Origin: Sphaerisporangium rufum
GTDB taxonomy: Bacteria > Actinomycetota > Actinomycetes > Streptosporangiales > Streptosporangiaceae
Assembly (NCBI RefSeq): GCF_016863395.1
Contig: NZ_BOOU01000076.1
Coordinates: forward strand, 1-64,000
Direction: 5' to 3'
DNA: 64,000 bases
The first letter of the stretch is position 1, and each line of letters opens with the position of its first letter. Below, one piece after another: positions 27,055 to 35,605 of the stretch. The position numbers and the translations under genes are program-made. The notes under the pieces are model-generated. The model worked only from the letters and a program-made list of their open reading frames with translations. It did not search any database and was not told where the DNA came from.

Positions 27055-27965
27055 TGGTACAGGGAGCCGGTGTTCACGACGGGCTGGACGTCCCGGTCGC
27101 CGCACAGCACCACCAGCAGGTTGCTCACCATCGCGGCCTTGCGCTCGTCGTCCAGGTCGACGACGTCGGCGACGTCCAGCCGGTGCAGCGCGGCCTCCAC
27201 CATGCCGACCGCGCCCTCGACGATCTGCCGCCGGGCGGCGACCACCGCGCCGGCCTGCTGGCGGCGCAGCATGGCCTGGGCGATCTCCGGCGCGTAGGAC
27301 AGCTGGGTGATGCGCGACTCGATGACCCGCACCCCGGCCGAGGCCACCCGGGCGGCGATCTCGGTGGACAGCCTGCCGGTGATCTCGTCGGCGTTCTCCC
27401 GCAGGGACAGACCGGCGCCGTCGTGCGAGTCGTAGGGGTAGTTGCCGGCGATGTGCCGGACCGCGGTCTCGGTCTGGATGGCGACGAACTCCACGAAGTC
27501 GTCCACCTCGAACGTCGCCTTGGCGGTGTCCTCCACCTGCCAGACGACGACGGCGGCCATCTGGATCGGGTTGCCGTCCGCGTCGTTGACCTTGGCGACG
27601 TCGGTCTCGTGGTTGCGGATCCGGGTGGAGACCCGGCGGCGCACGGTGAAGGGGAGCACCCAGCGCAGGCCGTCGGTGCGGGTGGTGCCGAGGTAGCGGC
27701 CGAGCAGCTGCACGACCCGGGCCTCGCCGGGCGCGATGGCTATCAGGCTGGTGAGCGGGATCACCCCCACCACCAGCAGGACCACCCCGGCGCCCGCCAG
27801 GCCGGCGACCTGCTCGGTCACCCCCCGGTTCAGCAGCCAGCCGCCCGCGGCCAGCACTACCAGGACGATGGCCAGCACCGGCCATCCCGACATCTCGAAC
27901 GGCCGCTTCTCGCTCACCCGCGACGCCGGCATCTCCACCGCGGCCTCGTCCACCATCTGCGCCAT
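27051..27965 (-). CDS. SPFH/Band 7 (stomatin-like) membrane protein
   Basis: 304-aa protein. A short cytoplasmic start is followed by two hydrophobic segments (WPVLAIVLVVLAAGGWLL and LAGAGVVLLVVGVIPLTSLI), then the Band 7 domain: GEARVVQLLGRYLGTTRTDG, MAAVVVWQVEDTAKATFEV, AVRHIAGNYPYDS and GVRVIESRITQLSYAPEIAQAM. Such proteins scaffold membrane microdomains. GGAGGA lies 4 nt before the ATG at 27965. First gene of an operon with the RHH regulator; no NfeD-type partner is present. Confidence 0.9.
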   Translation of the reverse strand: MAQMVDEAAVEMPASRVSEKRPFEMSGWPVLAIVLVVLAAGGWLLNRGVTEQVAGLAGAGVVLLVVGVIPLTSLIAIAPGEARVVQLLGRYLGTTRTDGLRWVLPFTVRRRVSTRIRNHETDVAKVNDADGNPIQMAAVVVWQVEDTAKATFEVDDFVEFVAIQTETAVRHIAGNYPYDSHDGAGLSLRENADEITGRLSTEIAARVASAGVRVIESRITQLSYAPEIAQAMLRRQQAGAVVAARRQIVEGAVGMVEAALHRLDVADVVDLDDERKAAMVSNLLVVLCGDRDVQPVVNTGSLYQ

Positions 27966-28005
27966 CGTTCCTCCGGGGGGTCGGTCTCGATGGCACAACC
28001 ATAGC

Positions 28006-28021
28006 AAAGTGATATCACTTT
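28006..28021. promoter_or_regulatory. 16-bp perfect palindrome, RHH operator candidate
   Basis: AAAGTGATATCACTTT lies 41 bp before the SPFH start in an unusually A/T-rich patch. On the minus strand a TATGGT hexamer follows at 28003-27998, so the palindrome sits just upstream of the -10. The RHH protein of the same operon is the natural ligand. Confidence 0.7.
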
Positions 28022-28102
28022 TTTAACCCCCGATTGCCCGATTGCAGCCGAAGAAGACTCGGCTCGCGTCGGCCCTCGAGCCCTGACCTCTCGTCGATCG
28101 AC

Positions 28103-28663
28103 CTACGGGGCCGTCCCCTGGCGCCAGGCCTCGGCGAGCAGGGCGTAGGTGTAGCCGTCCACCCAACCTAGTTCGGCGTGCCAGGAGTCGCCCACGCCGT
28201 GCTGCTCACGACGCATGCCGACCTTCTCCAGGAGCCGCACCGAGGGCAGGTTGTCCGCGAAGCAGCCCGCGGTGATCCTGCGAACGCCCAGCCGGTCGAA
28301 CGCGTATGCCACCATCGCGGTGACGGCCTCGGTCGCATACCCGTGGCCGCCGTACGCCGGGTCGAAGATGTAGCCGAGTTCGGCCTCCGTCCGCGGCGGC
28401 ATTCCCGGTTGGCCCATGCCATCGGCCACGTCGAGCGAGACGGTCCCGATCACCATGCCGTCGAGGACGACCGCCACGCTGTGATCGTCGGGGTTTGCCG
28501 CCGCGCGCCGCCACACCGCGCGCAACGACGCGGCGTCGACCTCCGTGCGCAGGAGCCAGCGGGTGACCTCCGGCAGGTTGCGGTACTGCATGATCCGGTC
28601 GATGTCCTCGTCGCGCACCGGCCGAAGCTCTAGGCGTTCGGTGCGCAGATTCGTGCTCGCCAT
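28103..28663 (-). CDS. GNAT-family N-acetyltransferase (RimJ/RimL-like)
   Basis: 186-aa acetyltransferase. N-terminal LRTERLELRPVRDEDIDRIM is the RimJ/RimL-type opening; ELGYIFDPAYGGHGYATEAVTAM contains the acetyl-CoA motif A (GGHGYA), and GCFADNLPSVRLLEKVGMRRE the motif-B region. The C-terminus has YALLAEAW, usual for this subgroup. TACCGT (28676-28671) lies 7 nt before the ATG at 28663, giving a leaderless start. Substrate unknown; single gene. Confidence 0.87.
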   Translation of the reverse strand: MASTNLRTERLELRPVRDEDIDRIMQYRNLPEVTRWLLRTEVDAASLRAVWRRAAANPDDHSVAVVLDGMVIGTVSLDVADGMGQPGMPPRTEAELGYIFDPAYGGHGYATEAVTAMVAYAFDRLGVRRITAGCFADNLPSVRLLEKVGMRREQHGVGDSWHAELGWVDGYTYALLAEAWRQGTAP

Positions 28664-28670
28664 GGGTGGG

Positions 28671-28676
28671 ACGGTA
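28671..28676 (-). promoter_or_regulatory. -10 hexamer TACCGT (leaderless)
   Basis: On the minus strand TACCGT ends 7 nt before the ATG of the acetyltransferase; no Shine-Dalgarno is seen. The remaining 28677-28872 gap shows no gene. Confidence 0.4.
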
Positions 28677-28872
28677 ACGGTCAGGGTCCGGCGGCACACC
28701 TGGTTATCCCACCGCCCGGTCGATGACATCACAGGCACGCGACGGCCGTTCGCCGGGACCGACGATGCGCCGAGTCGGTGACCGGTTCGCCGCTGAATGC
28801 CGCCGGCGCGGTCACCTGATCGTCGTCAGCGGCGGGTGAGTGATGGTGGGCGGTCTTGGTGTAGCGGGTGCT

Positions 28873-31599
28873 TCAGTCGAGGTTGTTCCGTTGGCGAACC
28901 AGATTCGCGATCGCCAGGATCTTCGGGCGGCCGGTCGCCTTGAACGCGAGGCCGTGCCGGAAGATCTCGGGAATCCAGTATTCGTCCTCCTCCCGGAAGA
29001 CGACTCCGTTCGCGGCGAGGACTTCGAGCTGGGCGGTGGTCAGTTCTACCGCCTCCGGGCTGAAGGGGATTCTCTTCCGTTCGGCCGGCAGGCTCTGCAG
29101 ATGCTGGAGGATGGCGCCTACCTGAGGACTCTCCTCGGTAATGGCGCGGATCTTGTCCAGGCTGCACTGGACGAGGGCCTTCCTCATGGCGGCGGGTGTC
29201 AGCAGGCGGGTCGAAGAGCGCACGTCCTCGGCGGAATGAGCCGCCGACTCCTTGAGGAACGTCACGATGTCACGCGCCTGGATCTGGTCGTTGAAGTCGG
29301 ACAGCGCGGCCAGGAACCAGCCGTCGGAACGCGCCTCCCTCGACCTTGGGGAGCCCATTTTCTCGCCCCACAACGGATGCAGCATCGTGCTCAGGGACTG
29401 GTTCCTGGCCGCCGCCACCTGGTCGGCCGTGAGTTCCGGCAATGCTCCAGAGCGCTGCGTCACCCAAAGGGCCAAGCGCAGCGCCTCGAAGTGATTCCAC
29501 TTGAGTTCATAGTCGCTGTACCGGGCGAAGAACTGCTGGTGGTTCTGCCTGATGGCCGACTGCACGAGGTCACGCCGGACAAAAATGATCAAACCGAGGG
29601 GTCGTCCGCGCAGGCTGCGCAGCCAGTCGATGCAGTCGATCAGCAGGACCCGGAGCGCCTGACGCTGGATCTCATTGCCGAGAAGATCTTGAAGGAGATC
29701 CTCCAGCCCGTCGAAGAGGAAGATCCGGGTGTTCTCGGCGGCGAACTCGATCAACCTGTGCTCGACATCGGCAGGAGTGGCGTCGATGCCCACGACTCGG
29801 GCCATGCAGGTCAGCCACACCCGTCTCCATTCGACGTTGGTGAGCTCGGAACGCAGGGCGCCGTCCACCAGGTCGTGCAGTGCCAGTTGCGTGGCGACTC
29901 CGGGGCCCCCATCGGTGGTGGCGCCCTGCTGGATCTCGTCGATCCGCTCGCGTGCGGAGTCACTGAGATGCTTGGACACCAGCACCGGTGCGAGGGGCGC
30001 GTCAAGGGTCACGCCGGACACGCCGACATCGTCCGCGTAGCGGCGCCAGGTATGGCGGAAGCACATTTGCAGTTGGGTGAACGTCTTTCCGGAGCCCTTG
30101 GCTCCGGTGACCACACACAGCGGTGGTTCGGTCCGATGCGACGTGAGGATGTTGCGCAGCGATTCGGTCGGCAGGAAGTCGGCGTCTTCCGCCGTCTCGG
30201 CGTACACCAGCCGCTGGGCGAATTCGGTCAGGTGGTTGCGCCTGATCGCCAGTTCGTCAGGTTGCACGGCGATGGTGATCGCACCGCCGTCCGACGGATG
30301 ATCCTGGCGAACCTGTTCCGGGGCCGGCAGAAGTTCGTCTGCGAGCGAAGCCAGCGTCTCGGAGAGGTGCTGACGACGCACCAGATCGGTGACCGCCTCC
30401 CAGGATTCGGGGAGGGCGAGAAGGCGGTCCTGGAAGACGCTGAAGATCGGTTCCAGGGTCACGTCCCGGTCGGTGATCAGATCATCCCTTCCGGGCGAGA
30501 GCCGTTCGAGGGTGCCGGAGATCGCGTCCCGGAGGCGGGTCGCGGCCGACATCGCCAGCTCCCGGTGTCCGTCCTCACGGAACTGGGTGATGACCGCGAC
30601 GCTCGCCGGGTCGTCGGCACCCGACGGAGCGCGGCGGCCGAGTTGCTGGATGGTGCGGACGGTGCCGTGCAACGACTGGCTGCTGACCGTGGTGACGAAG
30701 ATCCGCTGGATCCTGGGGTCGAGCAGGATGGGAGCGGCGAGTTCGCTGCTCCCCGCGCGGAGATCGATGAGAACCGTCCGTGCGCCGAGCCGGTCGGCGA
30801 GTTCGGCAAGAGACTCCGTCAGGTAGTAGATCGACCGGTCGGGCGTCAGCAGGTCGGTGGGTTCCAGCCGCGGAGGGGCGATGTCATACAACGACCGTCG
30901 GGTCGGCATGACGATCACATTTCCCATCATCTGGTTCGGAAGGTAGGCGGCTCCGAGTCGCACCGCGTCATCCGGGCGCCCGTTCTCGGAGGAGTGCAGG
31001 AGTGCGAGGAAATCCTCGTAGCCGAAATCGACCCGGCGTCCATGTGCACCGAACATCCAGGTGATTCCCGGCGCTTCTAAATCGGCGTCCACCAGCAGTA
31101 CCCGGCCGCCACGTTGGGCGAGCGCCTCGGCGAGGGCGACTCCGTGCAGAGTGCGGCCGACCCCTCCTTTGAACGAGTGCAGGGCGGCTACCCGCACATC
31201 ACCGGCAAATGGCGCACCGGGCCGTGGCAGCGGCTCGCTGAGGGAGGCCACGATGCGCCGCTCTCGCCAGCGAGGCTCTCGCCGTGGTTTCTCCACATCC
31301 CGCCGATGTACCGCGATCGGCAGCAACCGCGTCGAAGGGCGCCCGGGAACGTCGTCCAGCCGCAGCAGCGGCTGCTCATCCTGGAACAACGAGCCGACAC
31401 CGAACACCTCGCTCAGCCAGGACAGGGCACTCACCTGGGACGCGTCCGGAGCGACGGTCACTTCCAGGCCGTCCCAGAAGGCATCGCACTCCAGCACCCA
31501 CTCCGGCCAGCGGCCGGCCGCCGCCAACGCCGCGAGGTGGGCATCGACGTCGACCCAGGTGAAGATGTGCCCCGGAGTTCCGAGCTCCTCATCTGGCAT
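28873..31599 (-). CDS. Dual P-loop ATPase: KGGVGR-type ParA-like plus STAND-like module
   Basis: 908-aa protein, not a characterised family. Residues 1-125: mixed N-terminal region (GHIFTWVDVDAHLAAL). Residues about 135-420: SIMIBI/ParA-MinD-like ATPase with altered Walker A FKGGVGRT (143-150, Arg in place of the usual final Lys), LVDADLEAPGIT (169-180) and LIDLRAG (277-283). Residues about 450-720: second P-loop with Walker A TGAKGSGKT (498-506), Walker B RIFLFDGLEDLL (625-636) and IIFVRRDL. The C-terminus (LTTAQLEVLAANGVVFREED) resembles a winged helix. It starts 2 bp after the HEPN-like gene, so the two form one operon. Third-position GC bias looks weaker than in its neighbours. A signalling or defence role is inference. 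Confidence 0.78.
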   Translation of the reverse strand: MPDEELGTPGHIFTWVDVDAHLAALAAAGRWPEWVLECDAFWDGLEVTVAPDASQVSALSWLSEVFGVGSLFQDEQPLLRLDDVPGRPSTRLLPIAVHRRDVEKPRREPRWRERRIVASLSEPLPRPGAPFAGDVRVAALHSFKGGVGRTLHGVALAEALAQRGGRVLLVDADLEAPGITWMFGAHGRRVDFGYEDFLALLHSSENGRPDDAVRLGAAYLPNQMMGNVIVMPTRRSLYDIAPPRLEPTDLLTPDRSIYYLTESLAELADRLGARTVLIDLRAGSSELAAPILLDPRIQRIFVTTVSSQSLHGTVRTIQQLGRRAPSGADDPASVAVITQFREDGHRELAMSAATRLRDAISGTLERLSPGRDDLITDRDVTLEPIFSVFQDRLLALPESWEAVTDLVRRQHLSETLASLADELLPAPEQVRQDHPSDGGAITIAVQPDELAIRRNHLTEFAQRLVYAETAEDADFLPTESLRNILTSHRTEPPLCVVTGAKGSGKTFTQLQMCFRHTWRRYADDVGVSGVTLDAPLAPVLVSKHLSDSARERIDEIQQGATTDGGPGVATQLALHDLVDGALRSELTNVEWRRVWLTCMARVVGIDATPADVEHRLIEFAAENTRIFLFDGLEDLLQDLLGNEIQRQALRVLLIDCIDWLRSLRGRPLGLIIFVRRDLVQSAIRQNHQQFFARYSDYELKWNHFEALRLALWVTQRSGALPELTADQVAAARNQSLSTMLHPLWGEKMGSPRSREARSDGWFLAALSDFNDQIQARDIVTFLKESAAHSAEDVRSSTRLLTPAAMRKALVQCSLDKIRAITEESPQVGAILQHLQSLPAERKRIPFSPEAVELTTAQLEVLAANGVVFREEDEYWIPEIFRHGLAFKATGRPKILAIANLVRQRNNLD

Positions 31600-31601
31600 G
31601 A

Positions 31602-32036
31602 TCACACACGCAATTCTTGCCGACACCAGTCCAGGAGGTCGTGCAACACGACAAGTGCCTGCTCCTCGTGCTCTTTTCTCAGCGAATGTCCGTATCGCCA
31701 TGCTTGGTGGAGGTCGCGGAACTCTACGCGTTGCCGGCGATCCTGCTGACTCGTACATGAGTGGATCTGGTCGCAGAGACTGCGGGGCAGCCGTAACTCC
31801 TTGGCCAGCAGTTTCAGATCGTGATGAGCACGGAGATGCTCCGGCAGCTGCGAGGTGGACCGCAACCCGTGCCGCTCGAGCAGGGAGGACTTGAGCCCGC
31901 ATTCAGCCCCGTAGAAGAGCAACAGCGCGGCCGAGGCGCCCGAGTCGAGCACGGCGGCCGCCGCCTGGTGTCGGGAAAGGCTGGCACGAAGTTGATTGCG
32001 CCCGACGTCTATGGTCACGCGGAGTGACGTTACCAT
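31602..32036 (-). CDS. HEPN-like small helical protein
   Basis: 144-aa all-helical protein resembling HEPN-domain proteins. A central helix SAALLLFYGAECGLKSSLLE matches the HEPN pattern of hydrophobic face plus conserved Glu/Cys; HLRAHHDLKLLAKEL and FRDLHQAWRYGHSLR follow. The catalytic HEPN RNase motif Rx4-6H is not clear: R103-x6-H110 is the only good spacing, so it may bind or sense rather than cut RNA. Its stop is 2 bp before the ATPase start, and its ATG lies 9 bp after the chelatase stop. Rarer codons and lower GC than the cys genes suggest acquisition. It could also belong to another helical-bundle family. Confidence 0.6.
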   Translation of the reverse strand: MVTSLRVTIDVGRNQLRASLSRHQAAAAVLDSGASAALLLFYGAECGLKSSLLERHGLRSTSQLPEHLRAHHDLKLLAKELRLPRSLCDQIHSCTSQQDRRQRVEFRDLHQAWRYGHSLRKEHEEQALVVLHDLLDWCRQELRV

Positions 32037-32045
32037 CTCTTTGCG

Positions 32046-32843
32046 TTACGTAGTGGCGTAGCGCTCCAGCAGGATGCTCGCCAGTTCGGGGGTGGGGCCG
32101 AGGGGGGCGGTTACGGTGTGGGCGCCGGCGGCCAGTGCGGTGCGGCGTGCCTTGTCGGCGAAGTGGCCGGGGGCGAGGAGGTACAGCGCGACCGCCACCC
32201 GCCGCGGCCGGCCGGCGGGGTCGGCGCCGAGGAGGGCCTGGACGGCCTGCTCGGGGGTGGGGTCGGCGGCCGAGGCGTAGGCGGCGGTCACCGAATGCCA
32301 GCCGGTCCGGGCCCATTCGGCGGCCATGGCGGTGATCGTGGCGTTGGCGGCGGGGTCGCTGGAGCCGGCCGAGACGAGCACCACCGCGGTGTCCGGGTCG
32401 CCGGCGGGCACCCCGGCCTCGGCCAGCCGGCGCTCCAGGGCGGCGAACATCAGCGGGTGCGGGCCGAGCGTGCCGCCCTGGCGGACGCGCAGCGTCGGGC
32501 GGGCGGCCTGGATCTCGCGGAGCCCGGAGGGGATGTCGACCCGGCTGTGGTAAGCCTCGGTGAGCAGCAGCGGCAGCACGACGGCCTCGTCCAGGCCGGC
32601 CAGTGCCTCGGCCAGGGTCGGGCGGCAGTGGTCGAGGTAGGCGACCCGGACCGGCAGGTCCGGGCGGGCCTGCCGCACCTGGTCCAGCACGGCCTCCACG
32701 GTGGCCGCGGCCCGCGGGTCGCGCGACCCGTGCGCCACCGCGACCAACGGCACCGGCCGTTCGATGGGGGCCGCCGCCGGCGGCGGCACGGGGCCGTCGC
32801 CGGCATGGCGCCCTGGAAGCGGCGTCAGAGGTGGATTCCGCAT
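32046..32843 (-). CDS. Sirohydrochlorin chelatase (CbiX/SirB-like)
   Basis: 265-aa class II chelatase that inserts Fe(II) into sirohydrochlorin to make siroheme for sulfite reductase. The active-site stretch VPLVAVAHGSRDPRA contains the metal/tetrapyrrole His; the second half shows VVLVSAGSSDPAANAT and VALYLLAPGHFADKA with the second His region. Two chelatase repeats are visible. The ATG at 32843 overlaps the cysH end by 19 bp; later in-frame GTG codons near the AHGS motif are alternatives. Its place behind cysH and sulfite reductase supports the siroheme role. Confidence 0.85.
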   Translation of the reverse strand: MRNPPLTPLPGRHAGDGPVPPPAAAPIERPVPLVAVAHGSRDPRAAATVEAVLDQVRQARPDLPVRVAYLDHCRPTLAEALAGLDEAVVLPLLLTEAYHSRVDIPSGLREIQAARPTLRVRQGGTLGPHPLMFAALERRLAEAGVPAGDPDTAVVLVSAGSSDPAANATITAMAAEWARTGWHSVTAAYASAADPTPEQAVQALLGADPAGRPRRVAVALYLLAPGHFADKARRTALAAGAHTVTAPLGPTPELASILLERYATT

Positions 32844-33553
32844 TCGGTCTTGCCCAGACCGGCCCACCGGCCGCTGCGCGGGTCCTCGCCGGGGGCGACC
32901 CGGCGGGTGCACGGCGCGCAGCCGATGGACGGATACCCGTCGTAGTGCAGCGGATTGATGATCACGCCGTTGTCGGCCATGTAGTTGTCGACGTCGTCCT
33001 GGGTCCAGCGGGCGATCGGGTTGACCTTGACCATCTGGCGCTTGGCGTCCCACTCGACCACCCGGGTGCCGGCCCGGGTCGGCGACTCGTCGCGGCGAAT
33101 GCCGGAGATCCACGCAGCGTACGGCTCCAGCGCGCGGTTCAGCGGCTCGACCTTGCGCAGGTAGCAGCACAGGTCGGGGTTGCGGCCGTTCAGGCGTGGC
33201 CCGAGGTCGCGCTCCTGCTCGGCGACCGTCCGGGACGGCGCCACGTTGATCACGTTCACGTCGTAGACCTGCTGCACGGCGTCCCGGGTGCCGATGGTCT
33301 CGGCGAAGTGGTAGCCGGTGTCGATGAACAGCACGTCCACGCCCGGCTTCACCCGGCTGACCAGGTCGACCAGCAGCGCGTCGCTCATCGAGGAGGTGAG
33401 GCACAACCGGTCGCCGAACGTCGCCGCCGCCCAGCGGATGATCTCCCGCGCCGGGGCGTCCTCTAGGAACTCCGCGGCCGACTCCACGATGGCACGCAGG
33501 TCCAGGACCCCGCGCTGCCGCTCCAGTCCGATTTCTATGTCCAGCAATGTCAT
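32825..33553 (-). CDS. cysH: Phosphoadenylyl/adenylyl-sulfate reductase
   Basis: 242-aa thioredoxin-dependent reductase producing sulfite. The PP-loop-type nucleotide site is LCLTSSMSDALLVDLVSRV; VLFIDTGYHFAET follows. Two cysteine pairs, DLCCYLRKVEPL and IGCAPCTRRV, mark the [4Fe-4S] APS-reductase branch, so adenylyl sulfate is the likely substrate. The C-terminal KTECGIHL carries the catalytic Cys. The ATG at 33553 gives the usual length. It is part of the sulfite reductase, zinc ribbon, cysH, chelatase operon. Confidence 0.93.
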   Translation of the reverse strand: MTLLDIEIGLERQRGVLDLRAIVESAAEFLEDAPAREIIRWAAATFGDRLCLTSSMSDALLVDLVSRVKPGVDVLFIDTGYHFAETIGTRDAVQQVYDVNVINVAPSRTVAEQERDLGPRLNGRNPDLCCYLRKVEPLNRALEPYAAWISGIRRDESPTRAGTRVVEWDAKRQMVKVNPIARWTQDDVDNYMADNGVIINPLHYDGYPSIGCAPCTRRVAPGEDPRSGRWAGLGKTECGIHL

Positions 33554-33605
33554 GACACGCTCACCACTTCTCGTCCGTCAGTTGTGCGGGACCGTGCGCC
33601 GGGGG

Positions 33606-33749
33606 TCACGACCGCACGCCGATACCGAGGAACTTGAGCCGGAAGGCGCGGGCACAGGACCGGCAGTACCAGCAGCCGTCGCCCTCGTACGGCTCCAGGT
33701 CCTCGTCGCCGCAGTAGGGGCAGTGGAAGGGGACCGCTCGCTCGCTCAT
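33606..33749 (-). CDS. Small zinc-ribbon protein of sulfur-assimilation operon
   Basis: 47-aa protein between the sulfite reductase and cysH genes. It contains two CxxC pairs (FHCPYCGDEDLEP and CWYCRSCARAF), a typical zinc ribbon, and ends LKFLGIGVRS. The coding bias is good, and it lies 19 bp after the sulfite reductase stop and 52 bp before cysH, in operon order. A similar small gene occurs in other actinomycete cysH loci. The role is unknown; redox or iron-sulfur support is possible. Confidence 0.8.
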   Translation of the reverse strand: MSERAVPFHCPYCGDEDLEPYEGDGCWYCRSCARAFRLKFLGIGVRS

Positions 33750-33768
33750 GCCCGCCCGCCCGGCCCGG

Positions 33769-35451
33769 TCACGACAGGTCCGCCTCGTCGGCGCGCCGTA
33801 CCCACTCGGCGAAGGTCTCGCCCTCGTTCTTCTGGCCCTGGAAGTTCTTCAGCACCCGCTCGACGTAGTCCGGCAGCTCGGCGGCGGTGGCCTTCAGCCC
33901 GCGCACCTTGCGGCCGAACCCGGGGGAGTCGCCCATGGAGCCGCCGAGGTGGATCTGGAACCCCTCGACCTGGGCGCCGGTCGCGTCCGTGACGAGCTGG
34001 CCCTTCAGCCCGATGTCGGCGACCTGGATGCGCGCGCAGGAGTTGGGGCAGCCGTTGACGTTGATGGTCAGCGGGTCGGTGAAGCCGGGCAGCCGCCGCT
34101 CCAGCTCGTCGATCAGGTCGGAGGCCAGCGCCTTGGTCTCCACGATCGCCAGCTTGCAGTACTCGATGCCGGTGCAGGCCATGGTCTGCCGGCGGAAGGT
34201 GCTCGGCCGGACCTGCAGGTCGGCCGCCTCCAGCTCGGCCACCAGCGCCTCCACCCGGTCCGGCGGCACGTCCAGGATGACCATCTTCTGCTCGACGGTC
34301 GTGCGCACCCGGCCCGAGCCGTACCGCTCGGCGAGGTCGGCGATGGCGAGGAGCTTGTCACCGTCCAGCCGGCCCACCCGCGGCGCGAAGCCGACGTAGC
34401 GGTTGCCGTCCTGCTGCGGGAAAACGCCGACGTGGTCGCGCCGCCCGCCGCGCGCCGGCTGCGGCGCCGGGCCGTCGGGCAGGGTGTGGCCGAGGTACTC
34501 CTTCTCCAGCACCTCGCGGAAGCGCTCGACGCCCCAGTCGTTGACCAGGAACTTGATGCGGGCCCGGTGGCGCAGCCGCCGGTAGCCGTAGTCGCGGAAG
34601 ATGCCGGTGACCCCGGCCCAGACCTCGCTCACCTGGTCGGGACGGACGAACACCCCGAGGCGCTTGGCGAACATCGGGTTGGTGGACAGCCCGCCGCCCA
34701 CCCACAGGTCGAAGCCCCGCTCGCCGTTCTCGTCCTCGACGCCGACGAACGCGATGTCGTTGATCTCGTGCACCGTGCAGTGCGCCGGGCAGCCGCTCAT
34801 GGCGGTCTTGAACTTGCGCGGCAGGTTGGAGAACGCCGGGTCGCCGATGTACCGCTCGACGGTCTCGGCGATCTGCGGCGAGGCGTCGATGATCTCTTCG
34901 GCGTCGATGCCGGCCAGCGGGCAGCCCAGCATGACGCGCGGGGTGTCGCCGCAGGCCTCGGTGGTGGACAGCCCGACCGCCTCCAGGGCCTCCCAGATGG
35001 CCGGGACCGACTCCACCTCCACCCAGTGCAGCTGGATGTTCTGCCGGTCGGTGACGTCGGCGGTGCCCCGGGCGTAGGTGTTGGCGATCTCGCCGATGGT
35101 GCGCAGCTGCCGCAGGTCGAGCTGCCCGCCGTCGATCCGGACCCGCAGCATGAAGTAGCGGTCGTCCAGCTCCTCCGGCTCCAGGATCGCGGTCTTGCCG
35201 CCGTCGATGCCGGGCTTGCGCTGGGTGTACAGGCCGAACCACCGGAACCGGCCGCGCAGGTCGGCCGGGTCGATCGAGTCGAAGCCGCGCTTGGAGTAGA
35301 CGTCGATGATCCGCTGACGGACGTTCAGCCCGTCATCGTTCTTCTTGTTCTCCTCGTTCTTGTTGAGCGGCTCACGGTAACCGAGAGCCCATTGGCCTTC
35401 GCCTTTAGGGCGCTTGTGGTGGCGGCTCGCCGGCCTGGGCGGGCTGGTCAT
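33769..35451 (-). CDS. sir: Ferredoxin-type sulfite reductase (siroheme, [4Fe-4S])
   Basis: 560-aa assimilatory sulfite reductase of the ferredoxin-nitrite/sulfite reductase family, making sulfide in the cytoplasm. Duplicated ferrodoxin-like halves: GQLDLRQLRTIGEIANTYA and GSGRVRTTVEQKMVILDVP. The first siroheme region is AMSGCPAHCTVHEINDI. The iron-sulfur/siroheme ligands are MACTGIEYCKLA and VNGCPNSCARIQVADIG (C-x5-C...C-x3-C pattern). A basic, Lys/Asn-rich N-terminus is usual for the actinobacterial enzyme. Neighbouring cysH, chelatase and cysteine leader support sulfite rather than nitrite as substrate. AAAGGA precedes the ATG. Confidence 0.93.
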   Translation of the reverse strand: MTSPPRPASRHHKRPKGEGQWALGYREPLNKNEENKKNDDGLNVRQRIIDVYSKRGFDSIDPADLRGRFRWFGLYTQRKPGIDGGKTAILEPEELDDRYFMLRVRIDGGQLDLRQLRTIGEIANTYARGTADVTDRQNIQLHWVEVESVPAIWEALEAVGLSTTEACGDTPRVMLGCPLAGIDAEEIIDASPQIAETVERYIGDPAFSNLPRKFKTAMSGCPAHCTVHEINDIAFVGVEDENGERGFDLWVGGGLSTNPMFAKRLGVFVRPDQVSEVWAGVTGIFRDYGYRRLRHRARIKFLVNDWGVERFREVLEKEYLGHTLPDGPAPQPARGGRRDHVGVFPQQDGNRYVGFAPRVGRLDGDKLLAIADLAERYGSGRVRTTVEQKMVILDVPPDRVEALVAELEAADLQVRPSTFRRQTMACTGIEYCKLAIVETKALASDLIDELERRLPGFTDPLTINVNGCPNSCARIQVADIGLKGQLVTDATGAQVEGFQIHLGGSMGDSPGFGRKVRGLKATAAELPDYVERVLKNFQGQKNEGETFAEWVRRADEADLS

Positions 35452-35538
35452 GTGGCGTCCTTTGCCGAGAAGTGATCAGGTCAGGCGGGACGCGCGCGCG
35501 GCGGGCATGGCCGTCTGGAGCTCACTCCGGAGGGCATG

Positions 35539-35605
35539 AAAAAAGACGCCGGTTCACGCGCCCGTGCTGCCGAGAGTCAACAGGGGGCGATGATCAACGG
35601 GCGTC
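35539..35605 (-). terminator. Putative attenuator between cysteine leader and sulfite reductase
   Basis: On the minus strand, GGCGTC followed by six T's (35550-35539) forms the 3' side of an intrinsic terminator. Its best partner is GACGCC at 35605-35600, which directly follows the two Cys codons of the leader peptide. An internal CGCCCGT/ACGGGCG pairing competes. Ribosome position on the Cys codons could therefore decide folding. The structure is predicted by eye only. Confidence 0.5.

Noticed and set aside
28840-31080. A 746-codon plus-strand frame opposite the dual ATPase
   Set aside because: The minus-strand protein has two P-loops with Walker B motifs; the plus frame has no recognisable domain.
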